From the NCBI GenBank assembly GCA_963575745.1, contig CAUYUJ010014179.1, positions 318,161 to 382,160 on the forward strand: a stretch of DNA of 64,000 nt. Reading direction: 5' to 3'. The notes below the pieces were generated by a model. It did no database searches, was not told the DNA's origin, and saw only the letters and a program-made list of their open reading frames with translations. Shown one piece after another: positions 20,976-31,334 of this stretch (positions are counted from its first letter, which is position 1; every line of letters starts with the position of its first letter). The translations under genes were made by a program, and so were the position numbers. Source of the stretch: Prorocentrum cordatum (Eukaryota > Sar > Dinophyceae > Prorocentrales > Prorocentraceae).

Positions 20976-21334
20976 TGCAGGCATATAGATACAAGTGGCA
21001 CGTGCGTGCCCAGGCTCATACAAAAAACTGAAAGGGGCGGTTGAAGCAGGAGTGAAATGCAACAGCGAAGTCGCACTCGAGCGCAAGTGGGGTTGCCACA
21101 CCTTGCGATGTGTGTGTGTGTGTGTGTGTGCCAGGGCCCCCCAGGAAGCCTCAGGCGGCCCGACTTGGATACCAGAAGAGACTCCAGGCCCAGGATTTTG
21201 AGTGTTGTGTGTGTGTGTGATGTGTGCTCTGTGTTGTGCGTGCTTTTTGTGCGTTGTAGGTGTTGTGTGTGTGTTATGTTTGTCTAGCGTCTGATGTGTT
21301 GGGCGTGACTTGTGTCTCTGTGTGCATGTAGTTC

Positions 21335-21560
21335 TGAGGCCCCAGGAGGCCCCAGGCGGCCTCAGGAGGCCCCAGAAGACCCCAGGAGGCTTCAGGAGGC
21401 CCCAAGAGGCTTCAGGAGGCCCCAAGAGGCTCCAGGAGGCCCCAGGAGGTTTCAGGAGACCCCCAGGATGCTCCGAGGCGGGGTCTGGGGTACCAGAAGG
21501 TTCAGAAAGCCCCAGGAGGCCCCAGGAGGAGGCTCCGAGGCAGGGTCTGGGGTACCAGAG
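21335..21560 (+). repeat. CAGGAGGCCCCA 12-bp tandem repeat
   Basis: Imperfect 12-base units with TTCAGGAGGCCC variants. The frames across it are repeat readings. Confidence 0.8.
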
Positions 21561-21721
21561 GGTACGTCGGGGCTCGATTTTGGGAGGATGTTTCAGGCGA
21601 AACCGCCATTCTCTGAGAATCGGGGTCAAAATTATTGACATTACCATGTGTTTTTCCCACATCCTAAGTGGGGTTCTTGTTTTCTCTGGACGGCCGCGGG
21701 CCACTCACCCACCCACACCCA

Positions 21722-21722
21722 G

Positions 21723-21770
<48 letters not shown>

Positions 21771-21802
21771 GCGCACACAAACGCACACCCACACACACAC
21801 AT
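21722..21802 (+). repeat. CA dinucleotide repeat
   Basis: About 80 bases of ACACAC with a few G interruptions, preceded by CCCACCCACACCC. A GT-rich tract lies at 21110-21275. Confidence 0.9.
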
Positions 21803-21818
21803 CATGATCATCATCCTC

Positions 21819-22195
21819 GGGCATTCCATGCGAGCCCGCTCGCGCGGAAGGGAATTCCAACGGCCATCGGCATCAGCGAGCCCGCTCGAACAGAATGACC
21901 CTCAGGGGCATTCCATGCGAGCCCGCTCGCGCGGAAGGGACCTCCCCTGTGGCCCCTAGGTGGTCCCACCTAAAAGTTGGAATTCCAACGCCTATCGGAA
22001 TCAGCGAGCCCGCTCGAACGGATTGACCCTCGGGGGCATTCCATGCGAGCCCGCTCACGCGGAAGGGACCTCAACTGTGGCCCCTAGGGGGTCCCACCTA
22101 AAAGTTGGAATTCCAACGCCTATCGGAATCAGCGAGCCCGCTCGAACGGAATGACCCTCAGGGGCATTCCATGCGAGCCCGCTCACGCGGAAGGG
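21819..22195 (+). repeat. 128-bp tandem repeat, about three copies
   Basis: GGCATTCCATGCGAGCCCGC recurs near 21820, 21906, 22035 and 22163, with the first unit shortened. The units also share CCACCTAAAAGTTGGAATTC. The array passes directly into the 90-bp array. Confidence 0.8.
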
Positions 22196-23010
22196 AGCCC
22201 CACCGAAGGCCTTGTGGCTGCGTTCGCATGCGCCAGCCGCGCCCATTTCGGCACACACCCCTCACACGCTTCGCGGCCCCACAGGGAGCTCCACCGAAGG
22301 CCCCAGTGGCTGCGTTCACATGCGCCCACCGCACCCATTTCGGCAACACCCTCACACGCTTCGTGGCCCCATAGGTAGCCCCACCGAAGGCCCCAGCGGC
22401 TGCGTTCACATGCTCCCACCGCACCCATTTCGGCACGCCCCTCACACGTTTCGTGGCCCCACAGGGAGCTCCACCGAAGGCTCCAGTCGCTGCGCTCGCA
22501 TGCGCCCACCGCACCAATTTCGGCACACCCCTCACACGTTTCGTGGCCCCATAGGTCGCCCCACCGAAGGCCCTAGTGGCTGCGTTCTTATGCGCCCACC
22601 GCACCAATTTCGGCACACATCTCACACGTTCCTTGGCCCCATAAGGAGCTCCACCGAAGGCCCCAGTGGCTGCGCTCACATGCGCCCGCCGCAACCATTT
22701 CGGCAACACCCTCACACGCTTCGTGGCACCATAGGTAGCCCCACCGAAGGCCCCAGCGGCTGCGTTCACATGCTCCCACCGCACCAATGTCGGCACACCT
22801 CTTGCATGTTTCGTGGCCCCTCAGGGAGCTCCACCGAAGGCCCCAGTGGCTGCGTTCCAATGCGCCCATAGCGCCAATGTCGGCACACCTCGTGCACGTT
22901 TCGTGGCCCCTCAAGGAGGTCCACCGAAGGCCCCAGTGGCTGCGTTCGTATGCGCCCACCGCACACATGTCGGCACACCCCTCAAACTTCTCGTGGCCCC
23001 ATAGAAAGTT
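22195..23010 (+). repeat. 90-bp tandem array, about nine monomers (V2)
   Basis: CACCGAAGGCC recurs at 22201, 22292, 22382, 22472, 22562, 22652, 22742, 22832 and 22922, with CATTTCGGCACACC and TTCGTGGCCCC in each unit. 90 is a multiple of three, so long frames survive on both strands, but they are only repeat readings. Confidence 0.9.
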
Positions 23011-23085
23011 CCCTCTCGTTCGTTCAACCTGCCTTGTGATACTCGCAACTGCATATGGTTGAGTCCTTCGTCAGGCTAATTGTTT
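23011..23085 (+). repeat. Right flank shared by both 90-bp arrays
   Basis: GATACTCGCAACTGCATATG and GTTGAGTCCTTCGTCAGGCT match GTACTCACAGCTGCATATGG and GTTGGGTCTTTCGCCAGGAT at 25815-25860. This marks the arrays as internal parts of one dispersed unit. Confidence 0.75.
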
Positions 23086-23161
23086 GAACATTTTGGTACA
23101 TGTTTTGCGCATTTGTAGATTTCGTGGAAAATTCCCCTGTAGGGGGACACGCCCGACTTAA
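23078..23161. mobile_element. T1 right-end fragment
   Basis: GGAAAATTCCCCTGTAGGGG followed by GACACGCCCGACTTA. The left half is absent. Confidence 0.7.
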
Positions 23162-23452
23162 CGGTTGACCCAAAAGGGGGTCCAGCGACACGGGGGTGGT
23201 GGAACAGATTTGGTGCAATAGATTTGTGGGGTTGTAATACATTTGGGGCGTGCAATACATTCTGGGGCGCACATGTATTGCTGGACCTTCGGGCGCAATA
23301 CAAAAAAGTTGCTATACGATGCAACACGCTTCTCCGGCGCAGTACATTTGCAACACGAGTGCCCCACATCTATTGCATCACCCCCTTGCAGCTGGACCCA
23401 AAAACGAGGAGCATAGTGGATCATCGAGCGAAAAGTGCGCGCGCGAAACCTT

Positions 23453-23606
23453 AAGGCGGGCGTGTCCCTATACAGAAGGAATACTCCGAAAGAGTCCAAA
23501 AATAGTCGGGGGGCGATTGTTCGACTAAATGTGGCCATTTTTGAGCATTGTTTGATTATTTTTATTTTTCGTCCAAAATCCGCCTGTAGGGGGGCACGCC
23601 CGACCT
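23453..23606. mobile_element. T1 element flanked by a roughly 50-bp duplication
   Basis: Left TTAAGGCGGGCGTGTCCC, right GGGGCACGCCCGACCT. The sequence before it (23401-23450) is repeated after it (23607-23656): both start AAAACGAGGAG(C/T)AT, contain GGATCATCG and end CGAAACC, with a handful of differences. Confidence 0.8.
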
Positions 23607-23811
23607 AAAACGAGGAGTATCTTGGATCATCGTGCGCAAAAGTCGCGCACGAAACCGACAAACGCACGGGGAATGGACGTTCACCGAATTCGGGTCTTCG
23701 GGTTGGGTTGGGGTGGTTTGGTAGGTAGTCATGCACAGGGACGTCCGAGCGATGGCGAGGGGCCTGGCTGGCCCGGGCTTGTGAGCGCCCCCCAGACCCC
23801 CGGCGGCGTGT

Positions 23812-23955
23812 TTTTTTCACGACGTCGACCTCCAGAGGTCTGGACCCCTTCCCCGGGACCGGTTCTTCATCCTGAGCTTTCTTTGGCGCTCCCGGGGCCC
23901 AGTGAGGGCCCCAGGAGGCCGAAAATAGCAGAAGAGGCCTCCCGCCGTGATTTTC
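23812..23955 (-). repeat. Dispersed repeat D1
   Basis: Inverted copy: GACGTCGACCTCCAGAGGTC, CCCCGGGACCGGTTCTTCAT and GCCCAGTGAGGGCCCC. Confidence 0.7.
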
Positions 23956-23965
23956 GTCGCAGCGC

Positions 23966-24150
23966 GAGGGGTTCTGGGGACCCCGAGGTCCTGGTGGCGG
24001 ACGGCAGCGACGCCGAGCAGGCCGGGCCGGCGCGGCGGCCCTGGTACTGCCGGGACGAGGAGCCCGGCGCGGGGGAGGCGGCGCGCCCGCTGGCGGGGGT
24101 GCCGCGGAGTGCCGCGCTCACCGGCTTGGGGCCCCCTGCGCAGGAGGCAA
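23966..24150 (+). CDS. Candidate exon after a D1 copy (unknown)
   Basis: In the plus frame the segment reads DPEVLVADGSDAEQAG, ARRPWYCRDEEPGAGEAAR and PLAGVPRSAALTGLGPPAQE. Third positions are almost entirely G or C and there is no low-complexity run, unlike most frames nearby. CCCCGAG precedes GTCCTGGTGG and could be an acceptor. Downstream it fades into CCCTCGCCC low complexity. No homologous family is recognised. Confidence 0.25.
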
Positions 24151-24649
24151 AGGCAGGCTGCCCCCTCGCCCTCCCTCGCCCTGCCTCCCCCTCCCCTCCC
24201 TCCCTCCCGACGGACGCCATCCCCTGCCCTTCACAATCCCACGATCTGAATACTGCTCTCCTCTCTCCCCTGGTGGCGTCCGGGCGATATCCGGCCCCCC
24301 TCCGCGCGTTGGTTTTTTGCACAGGTTTCCTGGGAGTTGGGTTTGCGCTTGGGTTTTGTTTCACACTGCTGCTCTCGCTGAAGCGCTGGCATCATTTTCG
24401 GGCTACCGCTCATTCCGAATCGTGTGGTCCTTCCAACGAGGCCCAAAAATCTAGAACATGTTCCCCGAAAAAGCCATCGGAAGTGATTACACATTCGGTG
24501 CCGATTCGCTTGTTTTTCCCAACCATCCTATGGTGTTGGGTCCTCGTTTTGAAGAGACAGCGCCCCGCGTCACACCTCCTTCTCCCGCAGCCCCCTTCCT
24601 CCCCCCCTCCGCCCTCCTCCCATTCCTGCTTCTGCTATCCGCATGTCCA

Positions 24650-25800
24650 CCATGTCGGCACACCCCTCACGAGGATCGCGGCCCCATGGGGAGCTCTACC
24701 CAAGGCCCCAGCGGCAGGGTTTGCATGCGTCCCCCCGCCCATTTCGGCACACGCCTCACGAGGGTCGTGTCTCAATAGGGAGCTCCTCCGAAGGCCACAG
24801 CGGCAAGGTTTGCATGCGTCCCCCCACCCATTTCGGCACACCCCTCACGAGGATCGCGGCCCCATAGGGAGCTCCACCGAAGGCCCCAGCGGCAGGGTTT
24901 GCATGCGTCCCCCCGCCCATTTCGGCACACGCATCACGAGGATCACTGCCCCACAGGGGGCTCCACCGAAGGCCCAAGCGGCAGGGTTTGCATGCGTCCC
25001 CCTGATGATTTCTGAACCCCATCACGAGGCTCGTGGCCCCATAGGGAGCTCCATCGAAGGCCCCAGCGGCAGGGTTGGATGCGTCCATCCGCCCATTTCG
25101 GCACACCCCTCATGAGGATCACGGCCCCATGGGGACCTCCACCAAGGGCCCCTGCGGCAGGGTTTGCATGCGTCCCCCCGCCCACTTCGGCACACCCATC
25201 ATTAAGATCGCGGCCCTATGGGGAGCTCCACCGAAGGCCCAAGCGGCAGGGTTTGCATGCGTCCCCCCGCCCATTTCGGCGCACCCCTCACGAGGATCGT
25301 GGCCCCGCAGGGAGCTCCACCGAAGGCCCCAGCGGCAGGGTTTGCATGCGGCCCCCCGCCTAGTTCTGCACACCCCTCACGAGGATCGTGGCCCCATAGG
25401 GAGCTCCACAAAAGGCCCAAGCGGCAGGGTTTGCACGCGTCCCCCCCCATTTCGGCACACCCCTCACAAGGATCGTGGCCCTCTTGGGAGCTCCTCCGAA
25501 GGCCACAGCGGCAGGGTTTACATGCGTCCATCCGCCCATTTCGGCACACCCCTCACGATGATCGTGGCCCCATCGGGGGCTCCACCGAAGGCCCCAGCGG
25601 CAGGGTTTACATGCGTCCCCCCCCCCCTATTTCGGCACACCCCTCCCGGGGATCGTAGCCCCATAGGTAGCTCCACCGAAGGCCCCAGCCGCAGGGTTTG
25701 CATGCGTTCTCCCGCCCATTTCGGCACACCCCTCACGAGGATCGCGGCCCCATGGGGAGCTACCCCTCACGAGGATCGTGGCCCCATAGGGGGTTCCACC
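24650..25800 (+). repeat. 89-bp tandem array, about 13 monomers (V2 relative)
   Basis: Each unit has CCGAAGGCCCCAGCGGCAGG, GTTTGCATGCGTCCCCC, CATTTCGGCACACCCCTCAC and GGCCCCATAGGGAGCTCC. It is clearly related to the 22195-23010 array but has its own GAGGATCG and GGCAGGGTTT variants, so the two arrays homogenised separately. Confidence 0.9.
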
Positions 25801-26712
25801 GAGAGCGGTACCCACAACGCGGTACTCACAGCTGCATATGGTTGGGTCTTTCGCCAGGATAATTTGTCTGTAAGGGCTTCGCCCCACGCCGCCTGCCCCC
25901 TTGTCTCGGATAATGGGAGATGCAAAAGCTAAATCATGGGAGATGCAAAAGTTAAGCCGTGTCGGGACATGTTTGTTTCTCGACCCTGACTCTGCGGATC
26001 TGCGTCAAGGGTGCCACCGAATTTCAGAAATGTAGCAAATCCCTTGTGTTTTTTGACCCGGACCCTACGGATCTGCGTGAGGGGTGCCGCCGAATTTCAG
26101 AAATGTGGCACATCCCATGTGTTTTTGGACCCTGACCCTGCCGATCTGCGTGAGGGGTGCCGCCGAATTTCAAAAATGACCCTGCCGATCTGCGTGAGGG
26201 GTGCTGCCGAATTTCGAAATTGTAGCAAATCCCTTTTGTTTTTGGACCCTGACCCCGCCGATGTGTGTGAGGGGTGCCGCCGAATTTCAGACATGTGGCA
26301 AATCCCTTGTGTTTTTGAACCCTGACCCCGCCGATCTGCGTGAGGGGTGCCAGCAAATTTCAGAAATCTGGCAAATCACATGTGTTTTTGGACCCTGACC
26401 CCGCCGATCTGTGTGAGGGGTGCCACCGAATTTCAAAAATGTGGCAAATCCTTTGTGTCTTTGGACCCTGACCCCGCCGATCTGCGTGAGGGGTGTCAAG
26501 TTTTACCCACCCCAGCAATTCAGAGCACACGCTCACGGCGTGGTGGTAAAAATGTCGGTTTTGGGCCTCCCCCCCCTCGCGCGGTCCATCAACAAGGAAC
26601 AGTAAGCAGCAAGAAGCAGAACTGTAACAGTGGAAACTGGAAGCTGCAACTGGTACAGGAAACTGCGAACCTTCGCCCTACAGCCTGGTGGCCCCACAAG
26701 GGGGCCGGTGGA
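25801..26712 (+). repeat. V2 right flank fused to the second copy of the 73-bp-array repeat
   Basis: 25801-25865 is the shared V2 flank. At 25866 it passes into TGTAAGGGCTTCGCCCC, the left flank of the 73-bp unit. The array (25980-26497, about seven to eight monomers with GCCGATCTG and GGGTGCCGCC variants, one truncated near 26170) and its right flank follow. The right flank matches 1481-1680. Confidence 0.8.
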
Positions 26713-26839
26713 TTTGGGCCGCAGAACCCTCCCCCACTTTGTGGCATCGCCACGTCATGCTATGGCAAGCTACGCGTTGATTTTCAACACCATGCTATGC
26801 CATCTTCGACAAACGATTGTGCGCATAGAGAGGAGATCT

Positions 26840-27000
26840 AGTAAGGGATGGAAGGGAGGAGTAGGACGTCAGACATGACGCGAGCTCACCTAGCTTGCCT
26901 CCCTCCCCTCCCTCCCCAGACCCCCTCGCCCTCCCTCCCCTCCCCTCCCCTCCCTCCCTGGGCCCTTCGCCCTTCCTCCCCTCCATGCGTGATGTTCCCT
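26840..27000 (+). repeat. D4 composite, third copy (CCCTCC part)
   Basis: GGACGTCAGACATGACGCGA then CACCTAGCTTGCC, CTCCCTCCCCTCCC and CCCCCTCGCCCTCC. The outer sequence AGAGAGGAGATCTAG also matches the reverse complement of 19835-19860. D1 is not attached here. Confidence 0.65.
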
Positions 27001-27039
27001 GAGATCCTGGCGACTCAGTTTCGGCGGCGAGCGGGGGGG

Positions 27040-27220
27040 GGAAGTGAGAAGGAGAAGGCCTTCGCAGAAGGCGGCGGGACTTCTCAGAAGCCCTCGCGCC
27101 TTTGAGAGGTTGTTTGCGTCTTCGGGGAAGGCTTAGGAAACTTCTCAGAAGGCCGGAGGACTTCCGGACCTTCTGAGAATGCCTTCTTCTCCTCATTTCC
27201 CCTCCTTGCTCGCCGCCGAC
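27040..27220 (+). repeat. Dispersed repeat D2 (copy 3)
   Basis: GAGAAGGCCTTCGCAGAAGG, CGGGACTTCTCAGAAGCCCT and a CTCGCTCGCCGCCGACTGAG end. Confidence 0.75.
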
Positions 27221-27337
27221 TGAGATCTTGGCGGTTCAATTGTTTCGAGCCGGGCGTTTTCGATCCTCACAGCTGGACCCAACTCGAAATGTGACGCAGA
27301 AAGATTGGGTCTAAGGCTTTTGTCGTCATTATTCACG

Positions 27338-27455
27338 ATGTTTCGATTTTTCGAGACGTCGGATCACAGGGTAGGCTCACGCGGCATTAGCACGGATGTT
27401 TCGGTTTTCAGAGACGTCGGATCACAGGGTAGGCTCATGCGGCGTTCGCACGTCG
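27338..27455 (+). repeat. 58-bp tandem duplication
   Basis: GAGACGTCGGATCACAGGGT and AGGCTCA(C/T)GCGGC occur twice at about 60-base spacing. Confidence 0.7.
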
Positions 27456-28180
27456 GCGACGCCAGCGAAGGCGGTCAAGGTATGATAGAACGACGCGGAA
27501 TTACTGAGGGGCACGGTAACGCCACGGGACCCGACGGAATTTTATTACCAACCATCGGGGCCGCAACCGGTTCAAGGTTGATCGATCGACGTGGGGTCAC
27601 AAATTTTTGTGCGCGCCGATGCCGCACGAACCCACCGTAGCCAATAATCATACAGGGAACATTTAGCTTTCAGGAGGGGTGAACAGTGCTTCTGGCGGCG
27701 AAAGATGAATGGTTCTTTCCCATCAAGTGAATCCTTAGCCGGCGTTTCAGCTTGTGCTGCCTCCTATGATTCGCGTATGGTCGAGAGACGCGGTTCCGGT
27801 GATCTCGGGCCACTGAAACATTGACCGCATTTTGGTGTAAAGGATTCGTTCTATCTCTTGGACGGACACTCGGCTCCCAGATGGGGTTGAAGGATCGCAT
27901 CGCCGCTCCGCTGCATCGATTATGCGGCGACGATGCGGCGTGATCCTCGAGGGCGAAAATTTGGTCCCAGTAGCTTTGTCCAGAGCTCCTGGGACCCCGT
28001 ATTGAAAATTACAACAAACATCGGAGGTCTGCGTATGGTGCGGGTCCACAGGGTCCCCTTGATTATTAGCTTGTGTGCCCAGAATTGCCCCCCCCCCCCC
28101 CCCCCCGCGGCCCCCTGAAGCCGCAACCCAACGCTCAATCTTGCCGAGCCATGAGATCCGACGTCGCAAAAAAACAACAT
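27456..28180. other. Gene-poor stretch with a partial D1
   Basis: 27480-27900 looks unique and unassigned. 27955-28025 has the GGACCCCGTATTGAAAATTA end seen in D1 copies. A poly-C run of about 18 lies at 28089-28106. Confidence 0.4.
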
Positions 28181-28504
28181 CATAACAAATAACTACGGGC
28201 GCCCTCGACCCAATCTTGTCGCTCGATCACTCGGGGGCGGCCAAGAGAGGGGGGATGCTTCAGGGGGGGGAATGTCATGGCGGGGGCCATGATACCTCCC
28301 CAGATTGCACGGCGCCTCTTCTCGTTTCGATACGTTCCTGGCCCCCCTCCCCCTGGGCCGCGCACGTACCGCTTGCCCTGTTTGGCGCCCCCCCCTCTTG
28401 GGCGCCACCCTTTTGGTCCAAGTCAGAACCGTGCATGGAAGGCACATCGCTTGCAGTGCGCAGCTGCTGCGCGCATTGCGTATGGCGCAGCCGCGTGTTC
28501 CTCA

Positions 28505-28592
28505 GTTGCCGAGGAGGAGGAGGAGGAGGAGGAGGAGGAGGAGGAGGAGGAGGAGGAGGAGGAGAGAGGAGGAGGAGGAGGAGGAGGAGGAG
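28505..28592 (+). repeat. GAG microsatellite
   Basis: Nearly pure (GGA)n of about 85 bases with a single AGA interruption. Confidence 0.95.
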
Positions 28593-28794
28593 GCCTCAGA
28601 ACCCCCTTTGACGCCCCCGAATATAGCGGCACCCAGAGGCCGAGAGCGAGGAACCGCGCCGGGACTGAACAAGAGAGCAGCGGCCCCTGGGGGAGGCCCG
28701 CCCTGGCCAGCTTCTGTCGAGCTGCGCCGGGCCGTGGCGCCCGAGGGAGGCCCGCGAGGCCAAGGTCGCCTCGAGACTCGATGCAGGTGTAGCC

Positions 28795-28957
28795 TTACGT
28801 CGGGCATGTCCCTCCACAGGACGAATCAATATTCCAAAAGGTACAAAAGTTACTCCGGGGACGATGCCTCGCACATCTCTGACTATTCGTGGGTATGTTT
28901 TGACAGCTCTCATTGTTCCTTCCAAGATCCGACCGTAGGAGGACATGCCAGACCTTC
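28795..28957. mobile_element. T1 element with 8-bp target duplication
   Basis: Left TTACGTCGGGCATGTCCCTC, right GGACATGCCAGACCTTC. Flanked by GTGTAGCC (28787-28794) and GTGTGGCC (28958-28965). The interior is the most diverged of the full-length copies. Confidence 0.75.
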
Positions 28958-28966
28958 GTGTGGCCG

Positions 28967-29128
28967 ACGCCTCCATCGTCTCGCGACGCCCGGAGATCTG
29001 GGCACATACGGCCACCCTTCCAGGACCCCCTCGCGCTGCGAAACAAAGTCGCGACGGGAGTCTCTCCGCGGCGCCTCGATCTTCTCGCGACGCCGGGAGA
29101 TTTGGGCACACGGCCACCCTTCGGCCCG
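28967..29128 (+). repeat. Duplicated 57-bp block, 105-bp spacing
   Basis: TCTCGCGACGCC(C)GGAGAT then TGGGCACA and CGGCCACCCTTC occur at 28978-29030 and 29083-29128. Confidence 0.65.
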
Positions 29129-29290
29129 GGCTCAGGACGAGGACAGATCCGCTCTCAGAGCGTGCCGGAACGCTCTCAGAGCGTGCCGGAGCGCGCTGCG
29201 AAGGCCGCGGCGCCAGAGACGGCCTCCTGGGCCGCCGGAGCTCAGAGTCCCTCGACTGGATCCTCGCCCGCGAGGTGGCCTTCGTGCTGG
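29095..29290 (+). repeat. Dispersed repeat E1 (copy 2)
   Basis: GCCGGAACGCTCTCAGAGCG pairs, GAAGGCCGCGGCGCC, GGCCGCCGGAGCTCAGAG and CCTTCGTGCTGGCC. Confidence 0.6.
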
Positions 29291-29329
29291 CCTCGCCTGC
29301 CTCCCCCCCCGGCCCCTGGCGTCGTGAGT

Positions 29330-29475
29330 GTTTCGCAACGTCGACCCCCAGAGGTCCGGACCCGTTCCCCGGGCTGGTTCTCCACCCTGAATTCCGTTTC
29401 TTGACGGTCCCGAGGCCCGGGAAGGGCCCCCATAGGCCGAAATTGGCGCAAAATGTCCCGCCTCAATTCTTTTGC
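29330..29475 (-). repeat. Dispersed repeat D1
   Basis: Inverted: CGTCGACCCCCAGAGGTC, CCCCGGGCTGGTTCTCCA and GGTCCCGAGGCCCGG. Confidence 0.7.
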
Positions 29476-29539
29476 GACGCGAATCATGTCTGGGGATGCT
29501 GTCCTCGTCATGCCCTCGCCTCACCCCCCGAGATCCGAT

Positions 29540-29665
29540 GTCGTGATTTTTTCAATGCGCGGTCCCCAGAAGTCTCGACCCATTCCCCAGGACCGGATTT
29601 TCACCCCGTGTAGTTTTTTGACGGTCCCGGGGCCCGGCGAGGGCCTTTAGAGGTCGAAATTCTGA
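29540..29665 (-). repeat. Dispersed repeat D1
   Basis: Inverted: GATGTCGTGATTTTTTCAAT, CCCCAGGACCGGATTTTCAC and GGGGCCCGGCGAGGGCC. It ends early, without the GGAGG side. Confidence 0.65.
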
Positions 29666-29889
29666 GGTTGATGAACCTCCTACCCTGACACGTCGATTAG
29701 CGAATTGGCCGTTCTCGGTCCGCGAGAGGGCGTCGCTGCCGTCATTTTTGCGGGTTCAGGCCCGTCGGTTTCGGTCCCAGGCTGTTTTCACTGAACGGAG
29801 TTTTTTCTGAAGGGAGGCTCTGTCCACCGCCGAGAAGTCGGCGAAAAGCCTCTGCCTTGACTTTTGTCAACACGTTGGATCTCTGGGTC

Positions 29890-30095
29890 TGCGTGCACAC
29901 CCGGCCAGGGCGGCTGCCAGGGCGCGGCGCTGGGCCTCGCGCGCGCCGCCGCGGAGATCTGCGCGCCGCCGCGCCGCCCCGCGCCGCGCGCCGCGGCGCC
30001 GGCGCCCCGGGCCGCCTGCCCCGGCGCACCCGCCAAGCACCGGGCGAACCGCTACTGCCGGCTGCAGGACTCCCAGACCCCTTCGGGCAAGGAGA
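29890..30095 (+). CDS. Candidate exon between repeats (unknown)
   Basis: The plus frame encodes an Ala/Arg/Pro-rich segment (QGAALGLARAAAEICAPP), then HRANRYCRLQDSQT and PSGKES, with G/C third positions. D1 begins just after it (about 30100). The unique GC-rich block is clearly bounded by repeat DNA, as expected for an exon, but the composition is biased enough that a chance frame is possible. No family is recognised. Confidence 0.2.
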
Positions 30096-30260
30096 GCATC
30101 ATGACGGGAGGTTTTTCGCCATTTTCGGCCTCGGGGGGCCCTCGCTGGGCCTCGGGACCGTCAAAAAACGACTCAGGATGAAGAAACGGTCCAGGGGAAT
30201 GGGTCGAGACCTCCAGGGGTCGACGTAATCAAAAAATCATGACGTCGGGGGTCTGGGTCT
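30096..30260 (+). repeat. Dispersed repeat D1, best-preserved copy
   Basis: Contains the whole consensus: CATGACGGGAGGTTTTTCGC, GGGGGGCCCTCGCTGGGCC, CGGGACCGTCAAAAAACGAC, GGGTCGAGACCTCCAGGGG, and the terminal AAAAAATCATGACGTCGGGG that repeats its own start. Confidence 0.85.
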
Positions 30261-30268
30261 GGGTTCTA

Positions 30269-30505
30269 GGCCTCCCAGATGGGGTCCGAGTAGATGGGGT
30301 CGGTGGATCGCGCCACATCGGCGATGCATCGGAGATGCGGCTCGATGTGGAGCCCGATCTGCTTCACGTCGACGACGCCGGTGAATCGCCCACGTCGGCG
30401 ATGCATCGGCAGTGCATCGCCGATACATCGCCGATGCATCGCCGATGTATCGGCGATGCGGCGCGACCCTCCGACCCCATCTACTCCGACCCCATCTAGG
30501 AGGCC
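30269..30505. mobile_element. T2 element, 237 bp, long TIRs
   Basis: The left end (GGCCTCCCAGATGGGGTC, then GAGTAGATGGGGTCGG) pairs with the right end over about 45 bases. The core is a run of GCATCGCCGATGCATCGG-type palindromes with GATGTGGAGCCCGATCTGCT in the middle. No open frame and no obvious target duplication. It lies directly after D1. Confidence 0.8.
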
Positions 30506-30564
30506 TCTTAAGGATCCCGCCGAGATTCGGGCGTTGAATTCCCCAGACTCAGAGATCCAACGTC

Positions 30565-30715
30565 TTGGGAAAATCAAGACGGAGGTTTTTCCTCGATTTC
30601 GATCTCTAGAGGCCCCAGCCGGGCCCCGGGACCGTCAAGAAACGACGCAGGGTGAAAAACGGGTCCTGGAGACTTCTGAGGACCGCGCATTGAAAAAATC
30701 ACGACATCGGTTCGC
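30565..30715 (+). repeat. Dispersed repeat D1
   Basis: GGGAAAATCAAGACGGAGG, CGGGACCGTCAAGAAACGAC and CATTGAAAAAATCACGACAT. Confidence 0.75.
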
Positions 30716-30734
30716 CGAACGAAAGAGGGCTATA

Positions 30735-30890
30735 GGGAAAGGGGGTGTTACGAAATCAACTGCATGCAGCTGGTTTTGGCCCCGCCGCCAGGCCCATTCC
30801 TCGATACATGGGCTCCCCCCGGCGCCGGGAGGCTTTGAGAAATTCAGCTACGTGAGCTGATTCTCTACCCCACCCTTTGCTATTCCCCCC
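30735..30890 (+). repeat. Dispersed repeat D3 (copy 3)
   Basis: GCAGCTGGTTTTGGCCCCGC, CATTCCTCGATACATGGGC and CAGCTACGTGAGCTGATTCT. Confidence 0.75.
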
Positions 30891-30944
30891 CTTCCGTTCC
30901 CCCCGAGATTCGGGCGTTGAATTCCCTAGACCCCCTCGCGTGGT

Positions 30945-31105
30945 GACAAAAATCACGACGTGGGAGGTTTTTCCTGATTTTCGGCCTCTGGGGGCCCTCG
31001 CTGGGCCTCGGGACCGTCAAAAAACGAGTCGGGGCGAGAAACCGGTCCTTGGGAAGTGTCCAGACTTTTGGGCGTCGGCGTTGCAAAAATCACGGCGTCG
31101 GCTGG
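30945..31105 (+). repeat. Dispersed repeat D1
   Basis: AAAAATCACGACGTGGGAGG, GGGGGCCCTCGCTGGGCCTC and TTGCAAAAATCACGGCGTCG. Confidence 0.8.
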
Positions 31106-31205
31106 GTTATGATGTTCCAACTTATTTTCGCTTGGACCACCCGGAAGAATTTCGAGCACCAAGGAAGCATTGAATTTGGAGGGAGTTCATGTGTCGGGCC
31201 TTGGG
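31106..31205 (+). repeat. Dispersed repeat E3 (copy 1)
   Basis: GAATTTCGAGCACCA and CATGTGTCGGGCC match the reverse complement of 38092-38208. Confidence 0.6.
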
Positions 31206-31334
31206 AGGCGATACTCGTTCGACATTGCGCCAGCGTGTCGGGCAGACTGTGTTTCGGTGTGTGGCCTTAAGTACGATGTGAACAACACAGGTGTGAACCT
31301 CAGATTGGCTACGCCAAACAAGCTCGCGGTCGTC

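Noticed and set aside
22195-25800. Regularly spaced repeats resembling a CRISPR array
   Set aside because: Monomers are contiguous 89-90 bp units without unique spacers, in a eukaryotic context, and there are no cas genes.
23622-25932. 497- and 285-codon plus-strand frames
   Set aside because: They run through the 89-bp array and a D1 copy. The frame stays open because of the repeat sequence, and the peptide is simply the monomer translated. Only the short 23966-24150 piece was kept as a weak candidate.
27625-27650. CCACCGTAGCCAATAATC, partly like the start of a spliced leader
   Set aside because: Matches only CCGTAGCCA and then diverges. No Sm-like site or leader gene structure follows.
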